Below, piece after piece: positions 7,323 through 15,082 of a DNA stretch of 32,642 nucleotides; positions within the stretch are counted from its first letter, which is position 1, and every line of letters starts with the position of its first letter. The stretch is from contig JAAWUC010000010.1 in the NCBI GenBank assembly GCA_022804995.1, positions 1 through 32,642 of the forward strand, given 5' to 3'. The notes below the pieces were generated by a model. It searched no databases, was not told the DNA's origin, and was given only the letters and a program-made list of their open reading frames with translations. A program made the position numbers and the translations under genes. The stretch comes from Oscillospiraceae bacterium. GTDB lineage: Bacteria > Bacillota > Clostridia > Oscillospirales > Oscillospiraceae.

Positions 7323-7595
7323 CTACAGCAGCGCAATAACCAGCCACACCGCCGAGGCGGCGACGGCCGCGCCGGCAATCCAGGCCCAGCGGGGGACCCG
7401 CTGCCAGAGGGGAAGCCGGACCGTCTGGGCGGCGGCGTAGCCCCGGGCGATGCGGCAGGCCTCCCCCAGCACCTGCTGGGAGGTAACGCCCTCCTGGGCA
7501 AAGGCCTCGTTTTTGACGATAAAGATGGCCTGCTCAAACAGCTTGGGGTCCGGGGAGTCGACGACAATCACACGGCGGGAAGTACCTTTTACCAA
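7323..7595 (-). CDS. Small membrane-anchored protein linked to spoIIE (unknown function)
   Basis: I read 90 residues from a TTG at 7595, with AAGGAG nine bases upstream. A soluble N-terminal part (GTSRRVIVVDSPDPKLFEQA and onward to about residue 55) precedes a basic stretch and one C-terminal membrane helix (about 70-90), so it is tail-anchored with the bulk inside the cell. An alternative ATG at 7703 overlaps the spoIIE stop (TGATG, with GGGAGG four bases before) and would add 36 proline-rich residues. A TATAAT near 7660 on the minus strand could drive it separately. Homologues in Oscillospiraceae are sometimes labelled translation initiation factor 2, which the sequence does not support. 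Its position suggests a sporulation role. Confidence 0.7.
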   Translation of the reverse strand: MVKGTSRRVIVVDSPDPKLFEQAIFIVKNEAFAQEGVTSQQVLGEACRIARGYAAAQTVRLPLWQRVPRWAWIAGAAVAASAVWLVIALL

Positions 7596-7702
7596 GGGGC
7601 ACCGCTCCTTTCCAACTGGAGAGTTTTGCTTGCGTTCCCAGTGTTTCCCGGCAGGGGGAGGATTATACGGCCGGACCGGGAATTTTTCAGCGGGCCCGCT
7701 CA

Positions 7703-9310
7703 TCACACCTCCCGCCGCCCTCTGTCCCCGGGCAGCAGATACAGGCACAGGGCCGAGCAGTCGTCGTCCCCGCCCCGGCGCGCTCGGCACTCCCGGAGGA
7801 CCAGACTCACCAGCACATTGGGGTCCTCCCCCTGCCAACCGGCCAGCAGGTCCTGGAGCCAGCCGTCGCTGGAGGAGTCGGCTACGCCGTCGCTGACCAT
7901 CAGCAGGAAGCTGTTCTCCTCCAGGGGGAACCGGGCGGGAGCGGGGACGCTCCCCGCGTCCTGGAGCCCGGCGGGGAGAGCGGAGCCGGTGAGGCGGCGG
8001 ACGGAGCCCTGGCGCTTGATGTAGGTGGGCGCGGCCCCGTACTTGTAGAGCGCCGCCTCCCCCGCCGCCAGGTCCACGGCCATGAGATCGATGGTGGTGA
8101 AGCTGCCCTTCTCGTCGCTGCGGAGGTTCAGGGCCGTGTTCAACGTCCCCAGGGCCATCTCCGGGGCGATGCCGGCCTTGAGGAACTGCTCCGTCAGGCG
8201 CAGGGCCATCTGGCTCTCCCGCTGGGCCTCCCGTCCGCTGCCCATGCCGTCGCTGAGGAGGAGGTACAGGGTGCTCCCCGGCCCCCGGAAGAAGGTCAGG
8301 CTGTCCCCGCACACCCGCTGGCCGTCCTTGGGGGTGGAGCCCATGGCCGCGTCGCAGGGCATCTCGTCCCGGCCGTCGGGCGACGGCTCCGGGGCGGACA
8401 TGGTCTGCACCACCAGCTCGCTGAGCTGGGCGTACTGGCCCTTTGTCCGGGCCCGCTCCGCCTCCAGCTGCCGGCGGTACTGGCGGCGGAGGAGGTGGGC
8501 GGTGGTCTCGGTATTGATGGCGGCCAGGAGCTGGGGGAAGTGGATACACCGGCTGGCGAAGTGGGAAGCGAAGTCCCCGGGCTCCGCCCTCCCCCGCTCC
8601 AGGATGACGGGGGTGGCGTCGTTGAAGGTGTTGAAGGTGGAGATATACTCCTTGTTCCAGCACACCTCCCGGAGGGCGCAGCCCCGGCAGGTGACCTCCG
8701 CCGCCCGGTCGAAGATGACGGCGGGGTTCTCCTCCTTTCTGGGCCCCGGCTGGCCGAAGCTGTCGCAGAGGGAGCGCAGGGCCTCGGCGGAGAGCTTCAG
8801 CCGCCGGCGCAGGCCCTCCATCTCCCGGGCGGCCTTCCGCCTGGGGATGACGGCCTCCCGCAGCAGCAGGGCGCAGTAGTGGCACAGGAGACCGGCCAGG
8901 ACCGTGCAGGCCGCCAGGCGGGTGAGGCTCTGGCCGGTGAGGCCCATCTGGAGGCTATAGGCCAGCTCCACCGCCAGGGTGGTCCCCGCCGCCGTCAGGG
9001 GGCGGAAGGAGGGATGGCGGAACCATTTGGTATCCCGGAAGGCGGAGAGGATGGAGTAAATGAGTACCAGGATGCCGCAGCACCGCAGTCCCGGCCCGAA
9101 GCCCAGAAAGGCGAAGCTCCCCGCCAGCCCCCCCAGCAGGGCGGACAGCGCGTCCCGCCCCGGACGGCACGCGGCCAGCAGTCCCGCCGCCAGAGGGGCC
9201 CGGCCGTCCAGGCAGCACCCCGCCGCCAGGAACCCCGCCCCGGCGAAGCCCGCCAGACGGACCCACTGTCCCACCTGCTGCCGCTCCAGCGCCGCGCCCG
9301 CGATTTTCAT
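7703..9310 (-). CDS. spoIIE: Stage II sporulation protein E, PP2C-type phosphatase
   Basis: This membrane phosphatase dephosphorylates SpoIIAA to activate sigma-F in the forespore. It has 535 residues, against about 825 in Bacillus. The N-terminal membrane part is shortened to roughly five hydrophobic segments (residues about 15-165). A linker follows with the cysteine cluster CRGCALREVCW near 222-232. The PP2C domain (about 320-530) carries GDSLTFF, LLLSDGMGSG, LMVSDGVAD and the terminal GDDDCSALCL with metal-binding aspartates. AGAGGGGG precedes the ATG. The short form looks complete rather than damaged. The gene is minus-strand and followed by the small membrane protein gene. Confidence 0.93.
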   Translation of the reverse strand: MKIAGAALERQQVGQWVRLAGFAGAGFLAAGCCLDGRAPLAAGLLAACRPGRDALSALLGGLAGSFAFLGFGPGLRCCGILVLIYSILSAFRDTKWFRHPSFRPLTAAGTTLAVELAYSLQMGLTGQSLTRLAACTVLAGLLCHYCALLLREAVIPRRKAAREMEGLRRRLKLSAEALRSLCDSFGQPGPRKEENPAVIFDRAAEVTCRGCALREVCWNKEYISTFNTFNDATPVILERGRAEPGDFASHFASRCIHFPQLLAAINTETTAHLLRRQYRRQLEAERARTKGQYAQLSELVVQTMSAPEPSPDGRDEMPCDAAMGSTPKDGQRVCGDSLTFFRGPGSTLYLLLSDGMGSGREAQRESQMALRLTEQFLKAGIAPEMALGTLNTALNLRSDEKGSFTTIDLMAVDLAAGEAALYKYGAAPTYIKRQGSVRRLTGSALPAGLQDAGSVPAPARFPLEENSFLLMVSDGVADSSSDGWLQDLLAGWQGEDPNVLVSLVLRECRARRGGDDDCSALCLYLLPGDRGRREV

Positions 9311-9345
9311 AGCTTGTCCCCCTCTTTCCCGGTCGTTGTCCTCCC

Positions 9346-9379
9346 ATTGTAGCAGGGCGGGAAAGAGAAGGATGTCGGG
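9346..9379 (-). promoter_or_regulatory. spoIIE: Possible Spo0A-type sigma-A promoter of spoIIE
   Basis: On the minus strand a TACAAT -10 box (9346-9351) has no normal -35 box at 17 bases. Instead CCCGACA (9373-9379), five of seven matches to the Spo0A box TTCGACA, lies 21 bases upstream of the -10 box. Spo0A-activated promoters in Bacillus, including spoIIE, have this wide spacing. The match is suggestive only. Confidence 0.3.
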
Positions 9380-9406
9380 AAATAATGGAAGAATTTTTCC
9401 CGTTTT

Positions 9407-10447
9407 TCAGGCGCGGGCGGGGCCCCTGTCCCAGGCGGACGCGGCCTGGACGCAGGCCCGGCAGAAGCCGTACAGCAAAACCAGATAGCCCATCAGGCGC
9501 AGGCCGGCGGGGATTGCCGCGTACCAGGGGAGCCGATCCAGAAGGTGGGTGTACAGCCGCAGAAGGGGAATGTGCCAGAAAAAGACGTATATGCTGACCG
9601 AGCCGAAGGCGCTGTGAAGGCCCGGACGCTCCAGCAGCCCCCTGACAGGCGCGCAGTCGGCCGCCGCCAGAATCAGCAGGGGACAGAGGAGGAAGGTGAA
9701 CACGTCCCGAGCGTCTCCTGCCGCCCCGGCGAAGCCCAGGGCCGCCGCCCGGAGGAGAAACACGCCCAGCAGTCCCGCCCAGACCCCCTCGGCAAGGCGC
9801 CGGCGCTTTTTGTCCCGGCCGGTGAGGAGCTCAAAGAGCAGACAGCCGAGAAAGTAATTGGAGAGGCCCTCCCCGTCCTGGGTGTAGCAGAAGGGGCCGC
9901 TCAAACCGGCCTTCAGGATCACCTGGCCCCAGAGGACCAGGGCGGCAAACCCATAGACAGACTTCCTTTTGAAAATCCGCAGAAACGCGAAATGGACGAT
10001 GTACAGCAGCAGAAGCTGGCTTAGAAACCAGCAGGGGAAGTTGTAGGGCAGGCTGTTTTCAAACCACCCGTAGTTGATGCACAGCAGATTCCGCAGAATC
10101 TCCCTGGGGCGCAGGCTTCCGCTCCCCGGCTGGCGGGCCAGGAAGAAGAGGCAGATCAGCTCCGTGACAAAATAGAGGGGGTAGAGCTTGGCCAGCCGGC
10201 GCTTCATGAAAGCAAAAAAGCCGACCTCCCCTCCGGCGATTTTGTCCCGGTAGCCCCAGGAGATGCACAGGCCGCTGATCATAAAGAAGAGATAGTTGCC
10301 CAGATACCCGCCCCACTGGTAGAAAAACCCCAGAGCGTTGGGAAAGGCCCCGGGGAAGCTCCCCTTGACATGGAAAAATACAACAGAAAAAATGGCGATC
10401 CCCTTCAGGGTGTCCAGCGATCTCCATCCGGCCTCTCCATTCCGCAT
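9407..10447 (-). CDS. Acyltransferase family 3 membrane protein (OafA/YrhL-like)
   Basis: A 346-residue integral membrane protein with about ten hydrophobic segments. It opens with the family hallmark SLDTLKGIAIFSVVFFHVKG, including the catalytic-type His near residue 27, then FFMISGLCISWGYR and FMKRRLAKLYPLYFV, all standard for acyltransferase 3. Members O-acetylate cell-surface sugars or antibiotics. The acceptor here is unknown. ATG 10447 is chosen because GGAGG lies eight bases upstream; an in-frame TTG 27 bases earlier has no ribosome site. It stands alone between spoIIE and a terminator, with no polysaccharide genes nearby. Confidence 0.88.
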   Translation of the reverse strand: MRNGEAGWRSLDTLKGIAIFSVVFFHVKGSFPGAFPNALGFFYQWGGYLGNYLFFMISGLCISWGYRDKIAGGEVGFFAFMKRRLAKLYPLYFVTELICLFFLARQPGSGSLRPREILRNLLCINYGWFENSLPYNFPCWFLSQLLLLYIVHFAFLRIFKRKSVYGFAALVLWGQVILKAGLSGPFCYTQDGEGLSNYFLGCLLFELLTGRDKKRRRLAEGVWAGLLGVFLLRAAALGFAGAAGDARDVFTFLLCPLLILAAADCAPVRGLLERPGLHSAFGSVSIYVFFWHIPLLRLYTHLLDRLPWYAAIPAGLRLMGYLVLLYGFCRACVQAASAWDRGPARA

Positions 10448-10472
10448 GACAGAGCCTCCCTCCAAATTTCTC

Positions 10473-10511
10473 AAAAAAACGCGTCCGGCTCACTCCGCCG
10501 GGCGCGTTTTT
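10473..10511 (-). terminator. Rho-independent terminator after the metalloprotease gene
   Basis: ACGCGTCCGGC (10479-10489) pairs with GCCGGGCGCGT (10497-10507) around a seven-base loop. The flanking A7 gives a T7 run on the minus strand, and TTTTT follows on the plus strand, so it could work in both directions. Confidence 0.85.
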
Positions 10512-10543
10512 CAATGCTTCCTTTTGTTCAGATGCGGACAGTT

Positions 10544-11254
10544 CTACGCCACGGCGGAGAAATTCGGATTTTCCTCCTCTTCCTCCCCCAGCTTCTGAGC
10601 CTCGGCGTACTTGTCCGCCGCCTGAGCGGCGGTAACGGTGCGGGTGGTGCCCCCGGAGATGTAGGGCTTGCCGCACTCGGGGCAGATGTCCGTGTGGAGG
10701 GTTACGCTCTGGCTGACCACCCGGCGTCCCTCCTGCCGGGCCTTGGCCTGCTCCCGGACCACGTGCTCGTTCTCGTGGCCCCGGACCGCCGCGGCGGCCT
10801 GCTCCGGGGCGATGTTGGTGGGGGTCTGGAAGGAGACGCCCATGTCGTCGGACCCGTCCTGGTACTTTCGCTTCTCGCAGGTCTCGCACTCGCCGTCCTC
10901 CAGGGCCTTCTGGGCGCTCTCCGCCCCTGCGGCCTCCTCCTCCGGGGACAGGGCCTCCTCCGGCTGGCCTTCCTCATAGGGCGTCATCCGCATCCGCACG
11001 GCCATCTCCGCCGGGTCAGCCCCCTCCCGCAGGGAGGGCAGGCGCGTCAGGGAGGGTTTCGCCTCCTCCCCCTTGACGGAGGGAACGGGGCGCACGGGCT
11101 CCACCGGCGTCTCCGGGGAGGCGGCGCGGCGGGCGGTCCATACCCCGCCGGCCCGCTGGGCCTCCTGTGCCTGACCGGCCTGGGGCCGTCCGGTATAGCG
11201 GGCTGCATTCGGGGCAGTATAATACATGCTCAAGCTGGAAACAGCTCCTACCAT
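10544..11254 (-). CDS. Putative metalloprotease, SprA-related family
   Basis: A 236-residue protein. The first 120 residues are low-complexity (Ala, Pro, Glu, Arg) and probably unstructured. The conserved core (about 125-215) has ECETCEKRKYQDGSDDMGVS, then the zinc-protease-type HENEH motif within AAAVRGHENEHVVREQA, then CPECGKPYISGGTT with a second CxxC pair. This layout matches the SprA-related putative metalloproteases. It has no signal peptide. ATG 11254 is preferred over GTG 11263 because AGGTG sits six bases before it. A single-gene unit with its own promoter and terminator. The activity and target of the family are unproven. Confidence 0.75.
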   Translation of the reverse strand: MVGAVSSLSMYYTAPNAARYTGRPQAGQAQEAQRAGGVWTARRAASPETPVEPVRPVPSVKGEEAKPSLTRLPSLREGADPAEMAVRMRMTPYEEGQPEEALSPEEEAAGAESAQKALEDGECETCEKRKYQDGSDDMGVSFQTPTNIAPEQAAAAVRGHENEHVVREQAKARQEGRRVVSQSVTLHTDICPECGKPYISGGTTRTVTAAQAADKYAEAQKLGEEEEENPNFSAVA

Positions 11255-11287
11255 ATCGCTCACCTCACATGAAAATTTCGTATCTAC

Positions 11288-11316
11288 AGTATAACAGACG
11301 CTTCCAAAAATAGCAA
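11288..11316 (-). promoter_or_regulatory. Sigma-A promoter of the SprA-like gene
   Basis: On the minus strand TTGCTA (11311-11316), a 17-base spacer and TATACT (11288-11293) lie about 35 bases ahead of the ATG. Confidence 0.7.
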
Positions 11317-11367
11317 GCCCCCTGTCTCCGGGATTTCAGTCCTTCCCCGGAAAATTTCCCGAAACTG

Positions 11368-11396
11368 CTGACAGGCGGGGACAGATATGGTATACT
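11368..11396 (+). promoter_or_regulatory. nagA: Sigma-A promoter of nagA
   Basis: CTGACA (11368-11373), a 17-base spacer and TATACT (11391-11396) lie 42 bases ahead of the nagA ATG. No clear GlcNAc-repressor operator is seen. Confidence 0.7.
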
Positions 11397-11438
11397 TTTT
11401 ATCACGGGGACAAATAAAATTTTTCTGGGAGGTACACT

Positions 11439-12539
11439 ATGCGCATCAAAGGCGGAAAGGTCCTCTTCGGCAGGACCTTCGTGGACGCGGACATCGCGTT
11501 TGACAGAGCGATTACGGCCATCGGGCGGCTGGAGGGCCCGGCGGACCTGGACGCCGCCGGGGGCTATGTCATCCCCGGCCTGGTGGACATCCATACCCAC
11601 GGGGCCGTGGGGGAGGACTTCTCCGACGGGAAGCCCCAGGGGCTCCAGCCCCTGGCGGACTACTACGCCGCCCACGGCGTCACCAGCTATCTGGCCACCA
11701 CCATGACCCTCAAGGAGGAGGTCCTGACCCCCGCTATGCACGCCGTCCGGGACTTCAAGCCCGGCGGCGGGGCCAAGTGCGCCGGGGTCCATCTGGAGGG
11801 CCCCTTCCTCAGCTTCGCCAAGCGGGGGGCCCAGGCGGCGGAGAACCTTCACAAGCCGGACGCCGCCCTCTTCCACCGGCTCAACGAGGCCTCCGGCGGG
11901 CAGGTGAGGCTGGTGACGGTGGCCTGTGAGGAGGAGGGGGCCATCCCCTTTATCCGGGAGGTCTCCCAGGTCTGCACCGTCTCCCTGGGCCACACCTCGG
12001 CGGACTACGACACGGCTATGGCCGGGTTCCAGGCCGGGGCCTCCCACGCCACCCACCTCTACAACGGGATGCCCTCCCTGCTCCACCGCGCGCCGGGGGT
12101 TATCGGCGCGGCCTTCGACGCCGGGGCCAGCGTGGAGCTCATCTGCGACGGGCTTCATATCCATCCCGCGGTCATCCGGGCCACCTATCAGATGTTCGGG
12201 GATAAGCTGAACCTGATTTCCGACTCCCTCCGCTGCGCCGGGATGCCGGACGGGGATTACGAGCTGGGGGGCCAGCCCATTGTGGTCAAGGACCACAAGG
12301 CCACCCTGCTGGACGGCACCCTGGCCGGGTCCTCCATCTCCCTGCTGGACGCGGTGCGCAACGTGGTCCGGTTCGGCCTGCCTCTGGCGGAGGCCGTGTA
12401 CGCCGCCTCCGCCGCTCCGGCGCAGGCCGTGGGCCTGGACGCCGGGGTGATTGCCCACGGCAAGGCCGCAGATCTGGTGGTGCTGGATAGAGATCTGAAT
12501 TTGAAAGCCGTGTTTGTGGACGGACAGAGAGTCTGCTGA
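11439..12539 (+). CDS. nagA: N-acetylglucosamine-6-phosphate deacetylase
   Basis: This amidohydrolase removes acetate from GlcNAc-6-phosphate, feeding amino sugars into glycolysis or cell-wall recycling. At 366 residues it has family length. The first metal motif is GLVDIHTHGAVGEDF (near 47-61). HLEGPFLSFAKRGAQ (near 116-130) carries the key Glu. SLGHTSADYDTA and HATHLYNGMPSLLHRAPG give the metal-binding His residues and substrate loop. ISDSLRCAGMPDG holds the catalytic Asp and the lid. The usual DAMRAAG is DSLRCAG here. GGGAGG precedes the ATG. It is a lone gene: nagB and sugar transporters are not nearby, so its partners must be elsewhere. Confidence 0.95.
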   Translation: MRIKGGKVLFGRTFVDADIAFDRAITAIGRLEGPADLDAAGGYVIPGLVDIHTHGAVGEDFSDGKPQGLQPLADYYAAHGVTSYLATTMTLKEEVLTPAMHAVRDFKPGGGAKCAGVHLEGPFLSFAKRGAQAAENLHKPDAALFHRLNEASGGQVRLVTVACEEEGAIPFIREVSQVCTVSLGHTSADYDTAMAGFQAGASHATHLYNGMPSLLHRAPGVIGAAFDAGASVELICDGLHIHPAVIRATYQMFGDKLNLISDSLRCAGMPDGDYELGGQPIVVKDHKATLLDGTLAGSSISLLDAVRNVVRFGLPLAEAVYAASAAPAQAVGLDAGVIAHGKAADLVVLDRDLNLKAVFVDGQRVC

Positions 12540-12550
12540 CCAGCCATATC

Positions 12551-12581
12551 AAAACGGGACAGCTGTAAGCTGTCCCGTTTT
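12551..12581. terminator. Bidirectional terminator between nagA and the CDF gene
   Basis: A perfect 14-bp inverted repeat, AAAACGGGACAGCT (12551-12564) with AGCTGTCCCGTTTT (12568-12581), has A/T runs on both flanks. It serves both convergent genes. Confidence 0.92.
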
Positions 12582-12582
12582 G

Positions 12583-13749
12583 TCATACATACCCCCGCTC
12601 CACCGTCACCACGGCGAAGTAGTTTCCGTCCAGGGCCCGGACGGCGGTCTGAATCCGCTCCGCCGCCTCCCGGTCCGGCAGGGGGCAGTCGTAGGGCAGC
12701 ACCGCGTCGAAGATCACATTGGTGTGGGTGTGGCCGGGGACCATCCGGAAGTCGTGGATGGAGATGCCCGGGTCGATGATCCCCACCAGAGCGGCCACCC
12801 GCTGGCGGGTTTCCGCCGTGACGCCGTCGTCCTGCTCTACCGGGTCCATGTGGATGGTGGCCAGACAGCCCATGGAGGCGTTCAGCTCCCGCTCCGCCGA
12901 GTCCACCACGTCGTGGAGCACCAGAATGTTCCCGTCGGCGGGGACCTCCGCGTGGAGGGAGATGATCCGCCGCCCCGGGCCGTAGTCGTGGACGATCAGA
13001 TCGTGGATCCCGATGATCTCGGGGAAGGAGAGGACCAGCTTCTGAACCTCCCGGACAAACTCCGGCGTGGGGGGCTGGCCCAGGAGGGGATCGATTGTCT
13101 CCTTCGCCGCGTTCACCCCCGCCCAGAGGATGAAGCAGGCCACCACCACGCCGCACCAGCCGTCGATCTGGAGGTTCCAGAAGTGGCCCGCCAGGGTGCT
13201 CAGCAGCACGGCGGTGGTGGCCAGGGTGTCGCTGAGGCTGTCGGCGGCGGTGGCGGACATGGCGGCGGAGTCAATCCGCCTCCCTACGCTCCGGTTGTAG
13301 AAGGACATGTACAGCTTCACACAGATGGAACACAGGAGGATCCCAGCCACCAGGGGGCTGAAAGTAACCGGCTCCGGGTGAAGAATCTTCTCAACAGAGC
13401 CCTTAGCCAGCTCCACCCCCATCAGCAGAATCGCCATGGACACCACCAGGCCGGAGACGTACTCCAGCCGCCCATGGCCGAAGGGGTGGCTTTTGTCCGG
13501 GGCCTGAGCCGCCAGTTTGAACCCCAGCAGCGTCACCACCGAGGATCCGGCGTCGGAGAGGTTGTTGAAGGCGTCTGCCGTTACGGCGATGGACCCGCTG
13601 AGGAGGCCCGCCAGAAACTTTCCGGCGAACAGCAGCAGGTTCAGCCCGATGCCCACGCACCCGCACAGCACGCCGTAGGCCCGGCGGACAGCCGGGTCTG
13701 TTACAGTATCGCAATCCCGGATGAACTTCCGGGCCAGGAAGGAGATCAT
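12583..13749 (-). CDS. Cation diffusion facilitator metal exporter
   Basis: A 388-residue proton-coupled divalent-metal exporter. Six hydrophobic segments lie in residues about 25-220, followed by the cytosolic ferredoxin-like domain (about 225-310) and an extra C-terminal stretch to 388. The transport site in helix 2 reads DAFNNLSDAGSS (NxxxD) and in helix 5 AADSLSDTLAT (DxxxD). The Asn/Asp set is typical of manganese rather than zinc CDFs, which usually have His in helix 5. HPFGHGRLEY is the conserved loop after helix 3. It starts three bases after the nhaC stop, so the two are co-transcribed. Mn export is inferred from the motif. Confidence 0.9.
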   Translation of the reverse strand: MISFLARKFIRDCDTVTDPAVRRAYGVLCGCVGIGLNLLLFAGKFLAGLLSGSIAVTADAFNNLSDAGSSVVTLLGFKLAAQAPDKSHPFGHGRLEYVSGLVVSMAILLMGVELAKGSVEKILHPEPVTFSPLVAGILLCSICVKLYMSFYNRSVGRRIDSAAMSATAADSLSDTLATTAVLLSTLAGHFWNLQIDGWCGVVVACFILWAGVNAAKETIDPLLGQPPTPEFVREVQKLVLSFPEIIGIHDLIVHDYGPGRRIISLHAEVPADGNILVLHDVVDSAERELNASMGCLATIHMDPVEQDDGVTAETRQRVAALVGIIDPGISIHDFRMVPGHTHTNVIFDAVLPYDCPLPDREAAERIQTAVRALDGNYFAVVTVERGYV

Positions 13750-13752
13750 AGC

Positions 13753-15081
13753 TTATACCGTACTCTCGTCAGATTTCCCGGATACAGCGCCGGGATAAAA
13801 CCACCGCTTGGTGAAAAAATAGCACAGAGGCGTCATCCACAGCAGCACCGCGTAGGGCACCGCCCGGCTGTCCGCCCCCAGCATGGACAGGGGGATAGAG
13901 CAGGCAATAGACCAGGGGATCAGGCCGGCGGTCATGATGCCGGAGTTCTCGATGTCCATGGCCAGCTCCTCCCGGGAGGAGTAGCACCGGCCCAGCAGCT
14001 GCTCGGAGAGGATGCTGGCCACCGCCTGGTTGCACAAAATTGCCGCGCAGAGGGTGGACACCGCCGTCATGGCCGGAAAGCGGCCGATTTTCGCCGCCAG
14101 AGCTTCCGCCTTCCGGTCCAGGGGCTCCAGGTCCCCGGTGCCCTCCAGAATGCCGGAGTAGAGGCCCGTCAGGGTGACGATGACATAGCTCACCGCCATG
14201 CTGGTGATGCCTCCGCCCTCCAGCACCGCCGCCAGGGCAGGGTCCTCCGGGTGGTAGCCGCCCCAGGCGGCGGAGAGGAGCTCCAGGGGGGAGAAGCCCT
14301 GGACCGCCAGGGCCACTGCGGCCGCGGCGGTAATGCTGGCGGCCATGGCCCATTTGATGGGGACCTTGAAAAGGGGCAGCAGGAACATCACCGCCGCCGG
14401 AATAAGAGCCGTCCAGGAGATGGTGAAGCCCTCCGTCAGGGCCGTCAAAACCTCCCCGTCCAGGGCGGAGAGGGGGTGGCGGGGGGAGAGGAACAGGTAC
14501 ACGCCCAGGGTAAGTACAGTGGGCAGGAGGCCTGTGCGGAGCATCTGGCGGACGTTGGCGTAAAGGTCCGTGCCGGTGACGGCGGCCACCAGGCTGGCGG
14601 CGGAGGAGGCGGGGGAGCACCGGTCCCCGAAGTAGGCTCCGGAGACGATAACCCCCGCGGCGGCGGCCGGGTCCACGCCTCCGGACCGGGCCAGAGCCAT
14701 GAGGATGACGCCCATGGTGCTGCACACGCCGTAGGAGGTGCCCAGCACATAGCTGAGGGCCCCGCTGAGCAGGAAGGCCGTTACCAGAAAGAGCCTGGGC
14801 GTCACCAGCCCCACGCCCTCCACAATGCAGAAGGCAATGGTGCCGCTGCACCGCCAGAGGCCGGTGATGACGCCGATAAGCAGGATGACCTTGACCACAA
14901 TGAGGCTCTTTTTGCACTTGGTCCAGGCCATATTCCACAGCTGTCCGGGGGTGTAGCCCTGCCGCCGGCCCAGGAGCCAGAATACAGCCAAGCCCCCCAG
15001 CAGGGCCCAGGCCACGGAGTGCCCCGTTGCCAGGGCGGCGGCCACCATGGCGAAAAAGAGGCAGAAGCAGAGTGCCAGCAT
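13753..15081 (-). CDS. NhaC-family Na+/H+ antiporter
   Basis: A 442-residue membrane protein with about 11-12 hydrophobic segments. The diagnostic NhaC motif GAYFGDRCSPASSAASLVA lies near residues 148-166, preceded by SYVLGTSYGVCSTMGVI, also conserved. Family members exchange external protons for internal Na+, and some exchange malate/lactate or other ions. It starts one base after the stop of the zinc-ribbon gene and ends three bases before the CDF gene, so all three are one operon. I withhold the symbol nhaC because the family is broad. The pairing with a metal exporter suggests joint ion homeostasis. Confidence 0.88.
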   Translation of the reverse strand: MLALCFCLFFAMVAAALATGHSVAWALLGGLAVFWLLGRRQGYTPGQLWNMAWTKCKKSLIVVKVILLIGVITGLWRCSGTIAFCIVEGVGLVTPRLFLVTAFLLSGALSYVLGTSYGVCSTMGVILMALARSGGVDPAAAAGVIVSGAYFGDRCSPASSAASLVAAVTGTDLYANVRQMLRTGLLPTVLTLGVYLFLSPRHPLSALDGEVLTALTEGFTISWTALIPAAVMFLLPLFKVPIKWAMAASITAAAAVALAVQGFSPLELLSAAWGGYHPEDPALAAVLEGGGITSMAVSYVIVTLTGLYSGILEGTGDLEPLDRKAEALAAKIGRFPAMTAVSTLCAAILCNQAVASILSEQLLGRCYSSREELAMDIENSGIMTAGLIPWSIACSIPLSMLGADSRAVPYAVLLWMTPLCYFFTKRWFYPGAVSGKSDESTV

Positions 15082-15082
15082 C

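Noticed and set aside
7300-7345. GGGTTCTATCCC on the minus strand resembling a tRNA T-arm
   Set aside because: The flanking bases do not pair as a 5-7-5 T-arm, and no acceptor, D or anticodon arm is present. It overlaps the stop of the small membrane gene.
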